Source: Deltaproteobacteria bacterium
GTDB lineage: Bacteria; Desulfobacterota; GWC2-55-46; JADFVP01
NCBI GenBank assembly: GCA_024275855.1
Contig: JAJRYL010000187.1
Coordinates: 1 to 6,033, forward strand
Direction: 5' to 3'
Length of the DNA stretch: 6,033 bases
Shown: positions 1-6,033 of the stretch, in pieces
How the letters are laid out: every line of letters starts with the position of its first letter
How positions within the stretch are numbered: the stretch's first letter is position 1
Program-made: the position numbers and the translations under genes
The notes under the pieces: generated by a model
The model's input: only the letters and a program-made list of their open reading frames with translations
Told to the model about the DNA's origin: nothing
Database searches by the model: none

Positions 1-56
1 ATCGTTTGTTTCGTATTTATAAAATATAAGCATAAAAAGCGTATAAGGAGCCGGAT

Positions 57-1289
57 ATGATAAATAAGAGAAAAGGTGTACTTGGCAGCGTAATCGCGGG
101 TGCTTGTGTTTTCGGCCTGCTCTACCCGTCCGCTTACGCGGTGGCGGGCGGCACGAAAGGGTGGAAGGTTAAGACAACCGTTGAGTCAACCTTTAAGTAC
201 GATACCAATATTTTTAAATTATCTTCAACGCAGAGAGACAAGTTAGACGCCAATAGCGCCAGTAACGTTACAAGCGGTCGTTTTAAGGATATGGAAACAA
301 CTGGCGACTTTATCGTCTCTCCGGCCCTCAAGGTCGCTTTAAAGACCAGGGGCTTGAACGGTAAGACTCTCGTTTTAAAGCCGGGTGTGGTCTATAATAT
401 CTACACTCAGAATACTGAAAAGAATTACGCCAAACTCGGTTTCGATGTTGAGCAGTCGCTTGGAGGCAGGAGTTCCGTAGGGGTTAAGGTCGATTACGCG
501 CCGAGCGTTTATGGCAAGAACTATCTTTTCGACGCGGTTGACGGCAATTCGGATGGGAATATCAGTACGGCGGAGAAGGTTTACAAAAAGTCCGACCACG
601 ACAATTTCTCGGTGGCCGGAACATACGGCAGGCGGCTCTGGAAGGGCAAGAAACATGGTAACGGCAAGCTTGGCGCCCTTGGCGTTAATTCCGTAGATGG
701 AGAGCTGCTCGTCGGATACTCGAAAAAAGAGTATGACGCGCCGTTTTCAAACCGTACCGAAACCGGGTTTATGGCCGGAGGCGCCGTGAATATGGTAGTC
801 GATAAGAGCGTAGACCTTACTTTCCGTTACCTCTTTGAGTCGATCGATACGCCGGTAAGCGCCGAGGTTCTTATCCGTAACGAGAATAATTTCAGCGGAG
901 GTACGGATCTTAACGGCAACAGCACTACGACCGATACCGCGGCGAGAACCGTTCAGAACGTAGACCGTTCGCGCACCGAGCATACCTTCGGGTTTAAGGC
1001 CGCCACCAAAGTAGGTAACGGATGGAACGGTTACTTCAAGTACGACCTCAGGTTGCAGAACTACTTGTCGAACGAGACCTATGACGTAACGCGCGTTGAT
1101 CGCGACGATGTCCGCCACAGGTTAGGAATCGGCCTCGACAAGAAGTACGGCAAAAACTGGTCTCTCGGTTTCGACTATAGATGGACGCAGGAGAAGGCCG
1201 GAAGAAGCGCGCTTGCGAATACGGATAAGGCCGAGACAAAGTCGTACACCAAGCACGAAGTTTCAGCCGTGTTGGCGTACAACTTTTAA
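57..1289 (+). CDS. Outer-membrane beta-barrel protein (BBP2/porin-like), with signal peptide
   Basis: A 410-residue protein predicted to sit in the outer membrane. Residues 1-28 form a Sec signal peptide: basic NKRK, a hydrophobic core from about 8 to 23, and AYA or AVA as the likely cleavage site at 28 or 30. The mature part is rich in alternating aromatic/polar and Gly/Lys/Asp strands and ends in AVLAYNF, with the C-terminal Phe expected of BAM-assembled barrels. YDTNIFKL at 48-55 resembles the YDDNIF-type motif just after the signal peptide in beta-barrel proteins often found in exopolysaccharide clusters. DGNSDGNISTAE at 162-173 matches a canonical EF-hand loop and probably lies in an extracellular loop. 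The start is supported by TAAGGAG at 44-50, six bases upstream. The region 1-56 is AT-rich, but any -35 element lies outside the window. Compartment and fold are fairly secure. A role in polysaccharide export is inferred only from the neighbours. Confidence 0.85.
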   Translation: MINKRKGVLGSVIAGACVFGLLYPSAYAVAGGTKGWKVKTTVESTFKYDTNIFKLSSTQRDKLDANSASNVTSGRFKDMETTGDFIVSPALKVALKTRGLNGKTLVLKPGVVYNIYTQNTEKNYAKLGFDVEQSLGGRSSVGVKVDYAPSVYGKNYLFDAVDGNSDGNISTAEKVYKKSDHDNFSVAGTYGRRLWKGKKHGNGKLGALGVNSVDGELLVGYSKKEYDAPFSNRTETGFMAGGAVNMVVDKSVDLTFRYLFESIDTPVSAEVLIRNENNFSGGTDLNGNSTTTDTAARTVQNVDRSRTEHTFGFKAATKVGNGWNGYFKYDLRLQNYLSNETYDVTRVDRDDVRHRLGIGLDKKYGKNWSLGFDYRWTQEKAGRSALANTDKAETKSYTKHEVSAVLAYNF

Positions 1290-1306
1290 AAGAGCGCCGT
1301 TTTATT

Positions 1307-1347
1307 CAACCGCGATGGCGCCGTTTTTTCCGGCGCCGTTGCGGTTG
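1307..1347 (+). terminator. Strong 17-bp intergenic hairpin, possible terminator or mRNA 3'-end stabiliser
   Basis: Arms 1307-1323 and 1331-1347 pair over 17 bp with two G-T wobbles, closing a loop of TTTTTTC. It starts 17 nt after the stop codon of the beta-barrel gene. No T-run follows the 3' arm on either strand, so it is not a textbook intrinsic terminator. It may still end or stabilise the upstream transcript and so separate that gene's expression from the downstream cluster. The octamer GCGCCGTT occurs three times here (from 1294, 1319 and 1334), the last two in or overlapping the stem. Confidence 0.55.
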
Positions 1348-1439
1348 AGTGGTATATGATAGAAACTGTATGCAGAAGACGTCTGCTTTACAGCACTGCT
1401 TTTATGCCGCGCTATTGAGGTAATGGAAATGGAAAGAGT

Positions 1440-2588
1440 ATGAAGACCAGGAAAAGAGTACTGTTTACAGGTTACGCGCCGATACATTTTGTCTGTTTTC
1501 TACCGGTTTTTTTAGAACTTGCTAAAGACCCGAGGATAGAGCTTTTTGTCTCCGGCGGTTTCAAGAGCACCAGTGAATCGGGAGAGATAACTTTTGATCT
1601 CAACGGTTTTTACGACCGGTTTCCAATAGACCGGAAGTGTGTGATTCCTGTTGAGACCGTTCGTGAAGAGCATTTCGACGTACTTGTTTCGGCGCACCTT
1701 TCGGACACTTTATTTCCGAAGTCGGTCGGTAAGACGGTGCAGATATTCCACGGCGTCTCTTTTAAAAATCTTGCCGTCAGGGATAAAGCGCTCCGTTACG
1801 ACCTTCTCTGTCTGCCGGGCCTGTACCATGCGGAGCTTTACCGCAAGAGCGGTTTTATTAAAGACGATAGCGCGCGGTGCCTGCTTACCGGTTTTGCGAA
1901 GATCGACTCTTTGGTATCGGGTACGCTCGACAAGAACGCGCTCCTAAGTACTTTAGGTCTTTCAACCGACCTGCCTACGCTGCTCTTCGCGCCGACGGGC
2001 GAGAAGTACAACGCGCTCGACACAATGGGCGTAAAGGTAATTAAAGCCATTGCTGACGCCGGTAAATGGAACCTGCTTGTAAAACCGCACGACCACCCAA
2101 AGAAGAAGGTGGACTGGTTTGAAGAGCTTGCTCCGTTCGAGTCGGAGAGGTTGAAACTTGTAAAGGATAAAGATATTATTCCGTACCTTCACGCAGCCGA
2201 CCTGCTTATAACGGACGCTTCCTCGGTTGCCGTGGAGTATACGTTAATGAACCGCCCTATTATCTTTCTCGACATACCGAAGCTTTTCAAACGGCTCAAG
2301 AAGCGTGCCCCTAATCTTGACCTCGATACTTACGGAAGAAAGATAGGCCGCATAGTCGGTAAATCCGACAATTTAATCGACGCTATTGCAGACAGTCTTG
2401 CCAACCCCGATAGAGAGGCCGGTATCAGAAAGAAGATGTCGGACCATATCTTCCACACACCGGGCACCGCTACAGCCAATGTGGTTGGCGTGGTGCTTTA
2501 TGCCGCCGGCCTTGCTGAAGAGATTCCCTCAAGCGTAGAAGAGCTTTTTCCTGCTGCACAGGTTGCGCCGTCTACAGGTAAAAAGTGA
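1440..2588 (+). CDS. CDP-glycerol glycerophosphotransferase-like transferase (TagB/TagF family)
   Basis: A 382-residue cytosolic or membrane-peripheral GT-B-type enzyme. The family transfers glycerol-phosphate or a related polyol-phosphate from a CDP donor onto a lipid-linked or glycan acceptor. The first half has an N-terminal Rossmann-like strand (RVLFTGYAP, 6-14) and the key motif IFHGVSFKN at 102-110, whose His104 matches the catalytic HG of TagF-type enzymes. The second half starts near 180 (TLLFAPTGEKY). It contains LLVKPHDHP at 212-220, the second conserved His region, and LLITDASSVAVEYTLMNRP at 255-273, matching the D-x-S-S-x-x-x-[DE] donor-binding signature. At about 380 residues it resembles TagB-length primases more than long polymerases. 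There is no signal peptide or clear membrane span. GGAAAG at 1431-1436 precedes the start, and no other in-frame start lies between it and the stop at 1416. It is followed after 90 nt by the ABC gene. The family is fairly sure. Donor and acceptor are unknown, and a single addition rather than polymerisation is possible. Confidence 0.8.
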   Translation: MKTRKRVLFTGYAPIHFVCFLPVFLELAKDPRIELFVSGGFKSTSESGEITFDLNGFYDRFPIDRKCVIPVETVREEHFDVLVSAHLSDTLFPKSVGKTVQIFHGVSFKNLAVRDKALRYDLLCLPGLYHAELYRKSGFIKDDSARCLLTGFAKIDSLVSGTLDKNALLSTLGLSTDLPTLLFAPTGEKYNALDTMGVKVIKAIADAGKWNLLVKPHDHPKKKVDWFEELAPFESERLKLVKDKDIIPYLHAADLLITDASSVAVEYTLMNRPIIFLDIPKLFKRLKKRAPNLDLDTYGRKIGRIVGKSDNLIDAIADSLANPDREAGIRKKMSDHIFHTPGTATANVVGVVLYAAGLAEEIPSSVEELFPAAQVAPSTGKK

Positions 2589-2678
2589 GCAAGGCCCGCC
2601 ACGCGCACAGCCGGAGACCCTGTAAAGCTACCTGCCCGGTTGACCGGACAATAAAAAAGAGAAGGTCGTAGAGCCTAC

Positions 2679-4424
2679 ATGTGGACCAAAAAGAAAAAGA
2701 AGCGCGCGTTAGATACTATCTTTACCTATGGCGCGCCGCATAAGTGGTGGCTTGTGCGCGGTGTGCTCGCGTCGGTTGGTGTAGTCTTTTTTCGTCTGCT
2801 TATGCCGTGGCCGCTGCGCGGCATAATAGAGCTGGTATTTCCGAGGAGCGGACATAAGGGCAGGTTGATTGTAGATTTTCTGCCCAACTGGGGCGACCCC
2901 GTGCTGCTGCTCTGCATATCGTACGTTGTTATCGCTTTCGGGCTCGGCCTTTTTGAACTGTTTCAACGGGTCAACGTTATGCGTTTTGCCGCGCAGACCG
3001 TGCACGACATGCGCGGTGCCGCAGTACAAGGGGCGAGCGCATTGCCGCCTAACGAGCGCGGCGCCTCCGGCGATTTTATCGCGAGAATTATAGGGGATTC
3101 GGCAAGGATAAAAGCGGGGCTTTCCGGTATAATAGTTCATGGTCTGCAAAACGGGCTGCTCTTTCTGCTCGTCTGCGCGGTTATGCTCTATATATCGTAT
3201 CAGCTCGGCCTGATCTTTCTGGTCGCCGGTCTTATAGCGATCTTTATAGGGCTCTATACCTCTAAACCGGTTGCCGTTAATGTTTCCAAGCAGCGGAAAA
3301 AAGAGGGTACGTACGCCTCTGTTCTTCAGGAGGGGATAGAGTCCGGAGACCTTGATACCCAGCTCGACGAGATAAACTGGTCGAGTTCGCGAAAAGAGGT
3401 TCGTACCACAAAGCTTATCGCACGCTCTTCGCTTTACGTCCATCTTGTTCTGGCGATAGCGGTAGGGCTTGCGCTCTGGGTAGGCTCTATAGGCGTCGCG
3501 GACGGATTTATCGCCCCCGGCGACCTCTTTATCTTCATAGCCTACGCCCTTACCGTACACCGGCGTATGGTGCAGGTGGGGCGCCAGACAGCGCGTACGG
3601 GTAAGGTTCTGGCGTGCGCTTATAGAATAAGTATTTACCTTAAACCTTCACGCGGAAGTGATTTTTCGAAGTCGGCCAGGAAGGCCGGCAACGGGGACGG
3701 GCAGGAGGCGGAACTTAAAAAGGCTCTTCGTCTTGAACATGTTAAACTCAACAGCGCGCGCGGACGGGGTGCGAGGCCGCGCTTAAGGCGTACCGATATA
3801 ACCGTGCTGCCAAAGAAGCATGTTGCTATTGTCGGAAATATAGGTGCCGGAAAATCTACCCTGCTTCAACTTCTCGCCGGAGTGGAAACACCGGATAAAG
3901 GGCGTATTTTCTGGGACGATGAAGAGCTGAGCAAAAAGAGCGAAACGCTGACTTCGCGTGTGGCGTACCTTCCTCAGGATCTGATTTTTCCTCCGATCCC
4001 GTTGTGGAAGGTGCTCGGTTTCGAGGCTCCTGTAGAGTTGAGTCCTGAGCAGGAAACGACGCTCGATAACATCGAGGCCCTAAAGCTTGTAAACAGTTTT
4101 TCCAAGGGGTTGAAGACAAAGATAGGGTCAAGCAGTATCTCCCGCAACGAAGCGCGTATACTTCGCCTTGCCGGAATACTGTTAAACGACACCTCTTGTG
4201 TCTGGATACTCGATAATCCTATTCAGGGGTTGCGGGGAAAGAAGGCGAAGCAGAGCCTCGAAGAGATATTAAGGCGCGGCAAGGGGCGTGCGCTCGTTGT
4301 CGGGCTTGCCGGGCCCATTGTATTGCAGCGCTTCGACTCGGTGGTAAATATTCGAAACGGAAAGGTTCGCTTTGAGGGAACTCCGGAGGAGTATTCGCTT
4401 CGGTTCAGGGGCCTTAAGGCATAA
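2679..4424 (+). CDS. ABC exporter half-transporter (TMD-NBD) with degenerate ATPase motifs
   Basis: A 581-residue MsbA-type fusion with a polybasic N-terminus (KKKKKR, 4-9). Six hydrophobic segments lie at roughly 24-45, 74-95, 150-172, 175-194, 252-272 and 279-297, followed by a nucleotide-binding domain from about 350. Walker A is intact (GNIGAGKST, 386-394), as is the Q-loop (LPQD, Gln433). The other motifs are not canonical. The LSGGQ position reads ISRNE (487-491). Walker B is VWILDN, with Asn513 in place of the catalytic Glu. The D-loop SALD position reads QGLR (516-519). The H-loop His is replaced by Ala544 by simple motif alignment, and the A-loop aromatic is absent. The linker 322-370 is Lys/Arg/Gly-rich. 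The frame is open throughout, so this is not an obvious pseudogene. It probably binds ATP but would hydrolyse it poorly or not at all. From its neighbours it may export or flip a glycan or lipid intermediate, or act as a regulatory or scaffolding subunit. The weak GAAGG (2661-2665) lies 13 nt before ATG, with GAG at 2671-2673 closer. Confidence 0.88.
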   Translation: MWTKKKKKRALDTIFTYGAPHKWWLVRGVLASVGVVFFRLLMPWPLRGIIELVFPRSGHKGRLIVDFLPNWGDPVLLLCISYVVIAFGLGLFELFQRVNVMRFAAQTVHDMRGAAVQGASALPPNERGASGDFIARIIGDSARIKAGLSGIIVHGLQNGLLFLLVCAVMLYISYQLGLIFLVAGLIAIFIGLYTSKPVAVNVSKQRKKEGTYASVLQEGIESGDLDTQLDEINWSSSRKEVRTTKLIARSSLYVHLVLAIAVGLALWVGSIGVADGFIAPGDLFIFIAYALTVHRRMVQVGRQTARTGKVLACAYRISIYLKPSRGSDFSKSARKAGNGDGQEAELKKALRLEHVKLNSARGRGARPRLRRTDITVLPKKHVAIVGNIGAGKSTLLQLLAGVETPDKGRIFWDDEELSKKSETLTSRVAYLPQDLIFPPIPLWKVLGFEAPVELSPEQETTLDNIEALKLVNSFSKGLKTKIGSSSISRNEARILRLAGILLNDTSCVWILDNPIQGLRGKKAKQSLEEILRRGKGRALVVGLAGPIVLQRFDSVVNIRNGKVRFEGTPEEYSLRFRGLKA

Positions 4425-4478
4425 CGGAAGTACCAATAATCGATTATACTATTTTTTATATAGAGGGAGGTTTTTTAT

Positions 4479-5738
4479 ATGCAGGCGGTAATACTTGCGG
4501 CCGGTTACGGCAGCAGGCTTGAGCGCGTTTCAGGTGGAATGCCCAAGTGTCTGCTTCCGATAGGCGGTCGGCCTTTAGTGGAACATCAGCTTGAAGCGCT
4601 TCACGATGCCGGGGTAGGCAAGGTGCTTGTTGTTGTCGGGTACAAGGCCGACGAGGTAAAAAAGACGCTCGGCAACAGGGTGGAGTATATTGAGAATACA
4701 AAGTACAACGAGACCAACAGCCTCTATTCTCTCTGGATGGCGCGCGACTGGGTTAAGGGCCCTTTTGTTCTGCTTAACTGCGACCTTCTGTTCGACCCTG
4801 AAATTCTCGACAGGCTGCTGACAAAAGGCGGAAACGGCCTCGCCTTCGACTCGACGTCGTCTAAGGGTAAGGAGCAGACAAAGGTTGCCGTTAGCGAGGG
4901 TAAGGTAATTGACCTCGGTAAAGACCTCGCTCCCGAACTCTCAAGGGGCGAGAGCCTCGGGCTGTTGTGCTTCGACGCGCAGGGCACGCACTCGCTCTTC
5001 TCAAGGGCTAACGCCTTAATCATGAGCGGCGCCGTGAACAGCTGGGTTATAGAAGGGGTTCGGTCGGCCTGCACAGAGGTAGAGATAAAGGCCCTTAACG
5101 TGGCGGGCATGCCGTGGACCGAGATAGATTTTCCTAATGATTACGAACGCGCCCGTAAGGTGGTGCTGCCGGCAATAGAGAAGGGGCACTGGAAGAGAAG
5201 CGTTAACTGGAAGAGGACAAAGTATCTGCTTGGCGCTATCGTTATCGCGGTAATACTCGTTCTCGGTCTCTTTCTCGGCAGTTACTCTGCTAAAAAAGAG
5301 AAGGTAAGCTGGACAAAAGAGAGCCCGATAGGGGCTAAGAAGGTAAGGCTACACCTGCCTACCGGTATGCAGAAATGGTGGGTAGGAACAAAGGGCGATT
5401 CGTTGAAGGTGCCGATAGAAGGGCCTACGATAGTCAGGATAGATCTGCGTCTTTTAATGACCGAGGGCACGGTTGAACCCGGCAGGTACGTTATAGAGGT
5501 GGGTATCGACGAAAAACCGGTTACATGGAAGAGTTTTAAATCTACCCCGGAGCACGAGATTACTTTAGCCGGAGCGGTTGTCGGGGACAGGGACAGGATG
5601 AAGGTAGAGGTGCCCGAAGGCAGCCACCTGGTAACGGTAGCCCTTATAGCCGGCAGTGCGGACCGTTTTTTAGGTCGCGTAAGTTACCCTGAACCCGTTA
5701 CCGTATATAAACCCGGTAAGGGGGACGGGGAAAATTGA
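4479..5738 (+). CDS. Membrane-tethered LicC/MobA-like nucleotidyltransferase with non-cytoplasmic C-terminal domain
   Basis: A 419-residue three-part protein. Residues 1 to about 232 are a nucleotidyltransferase of the phosphocholine / inositol-phosphate / aminoethylphosphonate cytidylyltransferase type. The nucleotide-binding loop is LAAGYGSRL (6-14) with PKCLLPI (22-28). VVVGYK lies at 51-56 and the LicC-like ENTKYNETNSLYSLW stretch at 72-86. The metal-binding Asp is Asp102 in LLNCD, and a second acidic site is TEIDFPND (Asp217). A basic stretch (KGHWKRSVNWKRTK) precedes one membrane helix at about 250-268, which predicts N-inside, C-outside topology. Residues 271-419 are beta-rich, with aromatics and no motif I recognise. 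The likely reaction is CTP plus a phosphorylated small alcohol, or a phosphonate, giving a CDP-activated donor; the substrate is not determinable here. GAGGGAGG at 4463-4470, 8 nt before ATG, is a strong ribosome site. The gene lies 54 nt after the ABC gene. Its product may feed the TagB/TagF-like transferase (inference). Confidence 0.85.
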   Translation: MQAVILAAGYGSRLERVSGGMPKCLLPIGGRPLVEHQLEALHDAGVGKVLVVVGYKADEVKKTLGNRVEYIENTKYNETNSLYSLWMARDWVKGPFVLLNCDLLFDPEILDRLLTKGGNGLAFDSTSSKGKEQTKVAVSEGKVIDLGKDLAPELSRGESLGLLCFDAQGTHSLFSRANALIMSGAVNSWVIEGVRSACTEVEIKALNVAGMPWTEIDFPNDYERARKVVLPAIEKGHWKRSVNWKRTKYLLGAIVIAVILVLGLFLGSYSAKKEKVSWTKESPIGAKKVRLHLPTGMQKWWVGTKGDSLKVPIEGPTIVRIDLRLLMTEGTVEPGRYVIEVGIDEKPVTWKSFKSTPEHEITLAGAVVGDRDRMKVEVPEGSHLVTVALIAGSADRFLGRVSYPEPVTVYKPGKGDGEN

Positions 5739-5762
5739 TTATAAGAAATGTGGCGGTAAGCC

Positions 5763-5791
5763 TTGACATAGTACGAAAGTTGTAATATATT
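5763..5791 (+). promoter_or_regulatory. Sigma-70-type promoter for the SAM riboswitch transcript
   Basis: A perfect TTGACA at 5763-5768 is followed after 17 nt by TATATT at 5786-5791. The predicted start site near 5798 falls about 20 nt before riboswitch helix P1. It lies 24 nt after the nucleotidyltransferase stop codon, so the downstream gene has its own transcription unit. Confidence 0.75.
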
Positions 5792-5817
5792 TATCTTTAT
5801 AATAGAATATTGGATAA

Positions 5818-5932
5818 TTCTTATCCCGAGTGGTTGAGGGACTGGCCCGATGAAACCACAGCAACCGGTACTTTTTTAAAGTACGTCAGGTGCTAAATCC
5901 AGCAGAGAGAAGTCGGCTCTGGAAGATAAGAA
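5818..5932 (+). ncRNA. SAM-I riboswitch (S-box) aptamer
   Basis: The aptamer binds S-adenosylmethionine in the nascent leader RNA and normally turns the downstream gene off when SAM is plentiful. P1 is TTCTTATC (5818-5825) with GATAAGAA (5925-5932). P2 is GTGGTT (5830-5835) with AACCAC (5854-5859), enclosing the conserved GAGGGACTGGCCCGATGAA core with its kink-turn and pseudoknot loop. The conserved GCAACC follows at 5861-5866. P3 is GTACTTT (5868-5874) with AAAGTAC (5878-5884), then the GGTGCTAAATCC joining segment (5889-5900). P4 is CAGAG (5903-5907) with CTCTG (5917-5921), followed by the conserved AGAT. All four helices and the SAM-binding core are present. The regulated gene lies beyond the window and is expected to serve methionine, cysteine or SAM synthesis or uptake. 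Confidence 0.96.
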
Positions 5933-5955
5933 GCTTTTTTTGCAACCCCTTCTTA
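5927..5955 (+). promoter_or_regulatory. Antiterminator pairing of the SAM riboswitch
   Basis: TAAGAAG (5927-5933), most of which is the 3' strand of P1, is perfectly complementary to CTTCTTA (5949-5955), part of the terminator's 5' arm and loop. Without SAM this pairing would displace both P1 and the terminator and allow read-through. With SAM, P1 forms and the terminator is released. This is the standard S-box transcription-attenuation switch. Confidence 0.8.
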
Positions 5956-5978
5956 AGCTTCAAATAGAGGGGGTTTTT
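5944..5978 (+). terminator. SAM-controlled intrinsic terminator
   Basis: AACCCCTTCT (5944-5953) pairs with AGAGGGGGTT (5966-5975) as a 10-bp stem containing one G-T wobble and a 12-nt loop. The stem runs into a T-run at 5974-5978. It is mutually exclusive with the antiterminator. The remaining bases 5979-6033 contain no ATG and no usable start, so the regulated coding region begins outside the window. Confidence 0.88.
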
Positions 5979-6033
5979 CTGTTACTGGCCGCTTTTATCC
6001 GAAAGCTCTTTTCTGGGTTGTAAAGTCTTTTGG

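Noticed and set aside
18..23. TATAAA as a -10 element for the beta-barrel gene
   Set aside because: Its -35 partner would fall at or before the first base of the window, so the promoter cannot be judged.
747..1118. A 123-codon minus-strand frame within the beta-barrel gene
   Set aside because: It is fully overlapped by the better-supported barrel gene, with no domain and no plausible ribosome site noted.
1355..1386. A -10-like TATGAT (1355-1360) and a small hairpin (GCAGA 1372-1376 with TCTGC 1382-1386) before the transferase gene
   Set aside because: No matching -35 is present: the expected position falls in the GC-rich hairpin arm. The 5-bp stem is too short to distinguish from chance.
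2630..2652. A short inverted repeat CCGG-TTGA-CCGG between the transferase and ABC genes, as a possible terminator
   Set aside because: The stem is only 4-5 bp and is followed by an A-run rather than a T-run. Read-through and co-transcription are more likely.
2709..3560. A 283-codon open frame on the minus strand, opposite the ABC transporter gene
   Set aside because: It lies wholly inside a gene with clear homology motifs. Its translation is rich in Arg, Tyr and Lys with no recognisable domain, as expected of a mirror frame.
4436..4450. A 12-bp perfect palindrome (ATAATCGATTAT, 4436-4447) overlapping a TATACT -10-like hexamer, before the nucleotidyltransferase gene
   Set aside because: A palindrome of this size is expected about once by chance in 6 kb, and more often in AT-rich DNA. 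No -35 element lies at 16-18 nt. A weak internal promoter or operator cannot be excluded.

Overview
The window looks like part of the chromosome of a Gram-negative bacterium. It encodes a secreted beta-barrel ending in Phe, which implies an outer membrane, and a SAM-I riboswitch, which is found in Firmicutes but also in Deltaproteobacteria and several other phyla. Base composition is near balanced. I cannot place the organism below 'Gram-negative, perhaps Deltaproteobacteria/Nitrospirota-like', and that placement is a guess. All four genes read on the + strand. I found no mobile element, CRISPR array, tRNA or rRNA.

Layout: (1) 57-1289, an outer-membrane beta-barrel protein with a signal peptide and an EF-hand-like loop, followed by a strong 17-bp hairpin (1307-1347). 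(2) 1440-2588, a GT-B-type CDP-glycerol glycerophosphotransferase-like enzyme (TagB/TagF family). (3) 2679-4424, a half-size ABC exporter whose ATPase domain keeps Walker A but has lost almost every other catalytic motif. (4) 4479-5738, a LicC/MobA-like nucleotidyltransferase fused through one membrane helix to a non-cytoplasmic, beta-rich domain of unknown type. (5) 5739-6033, noncoding: a consensus-like promoter, a complete SAM-I riboswitch with antiterminator and terminator, and the start of a leader for a gene beyond the window.

Genes 2-4 lie 54-90 nt apart on one strand and are probably co-transcribed. A working model (inference) is that gene 4 activates a small phospho-alcohol or phosphonate as a CDP derivative, gene 2 transfers that group to a surface glycan or lipid, and the ABC protein and beta-barrel belong to the export or envelope side. 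The substrate cannot be named from the sequence. The most unusual points are the degenerate ABC ATPase and the membrane-tethered nucleotidyltransferase. The riboswitch starts a separate, methionine-related transcription unit and is probably unconnected to the envelope genes.
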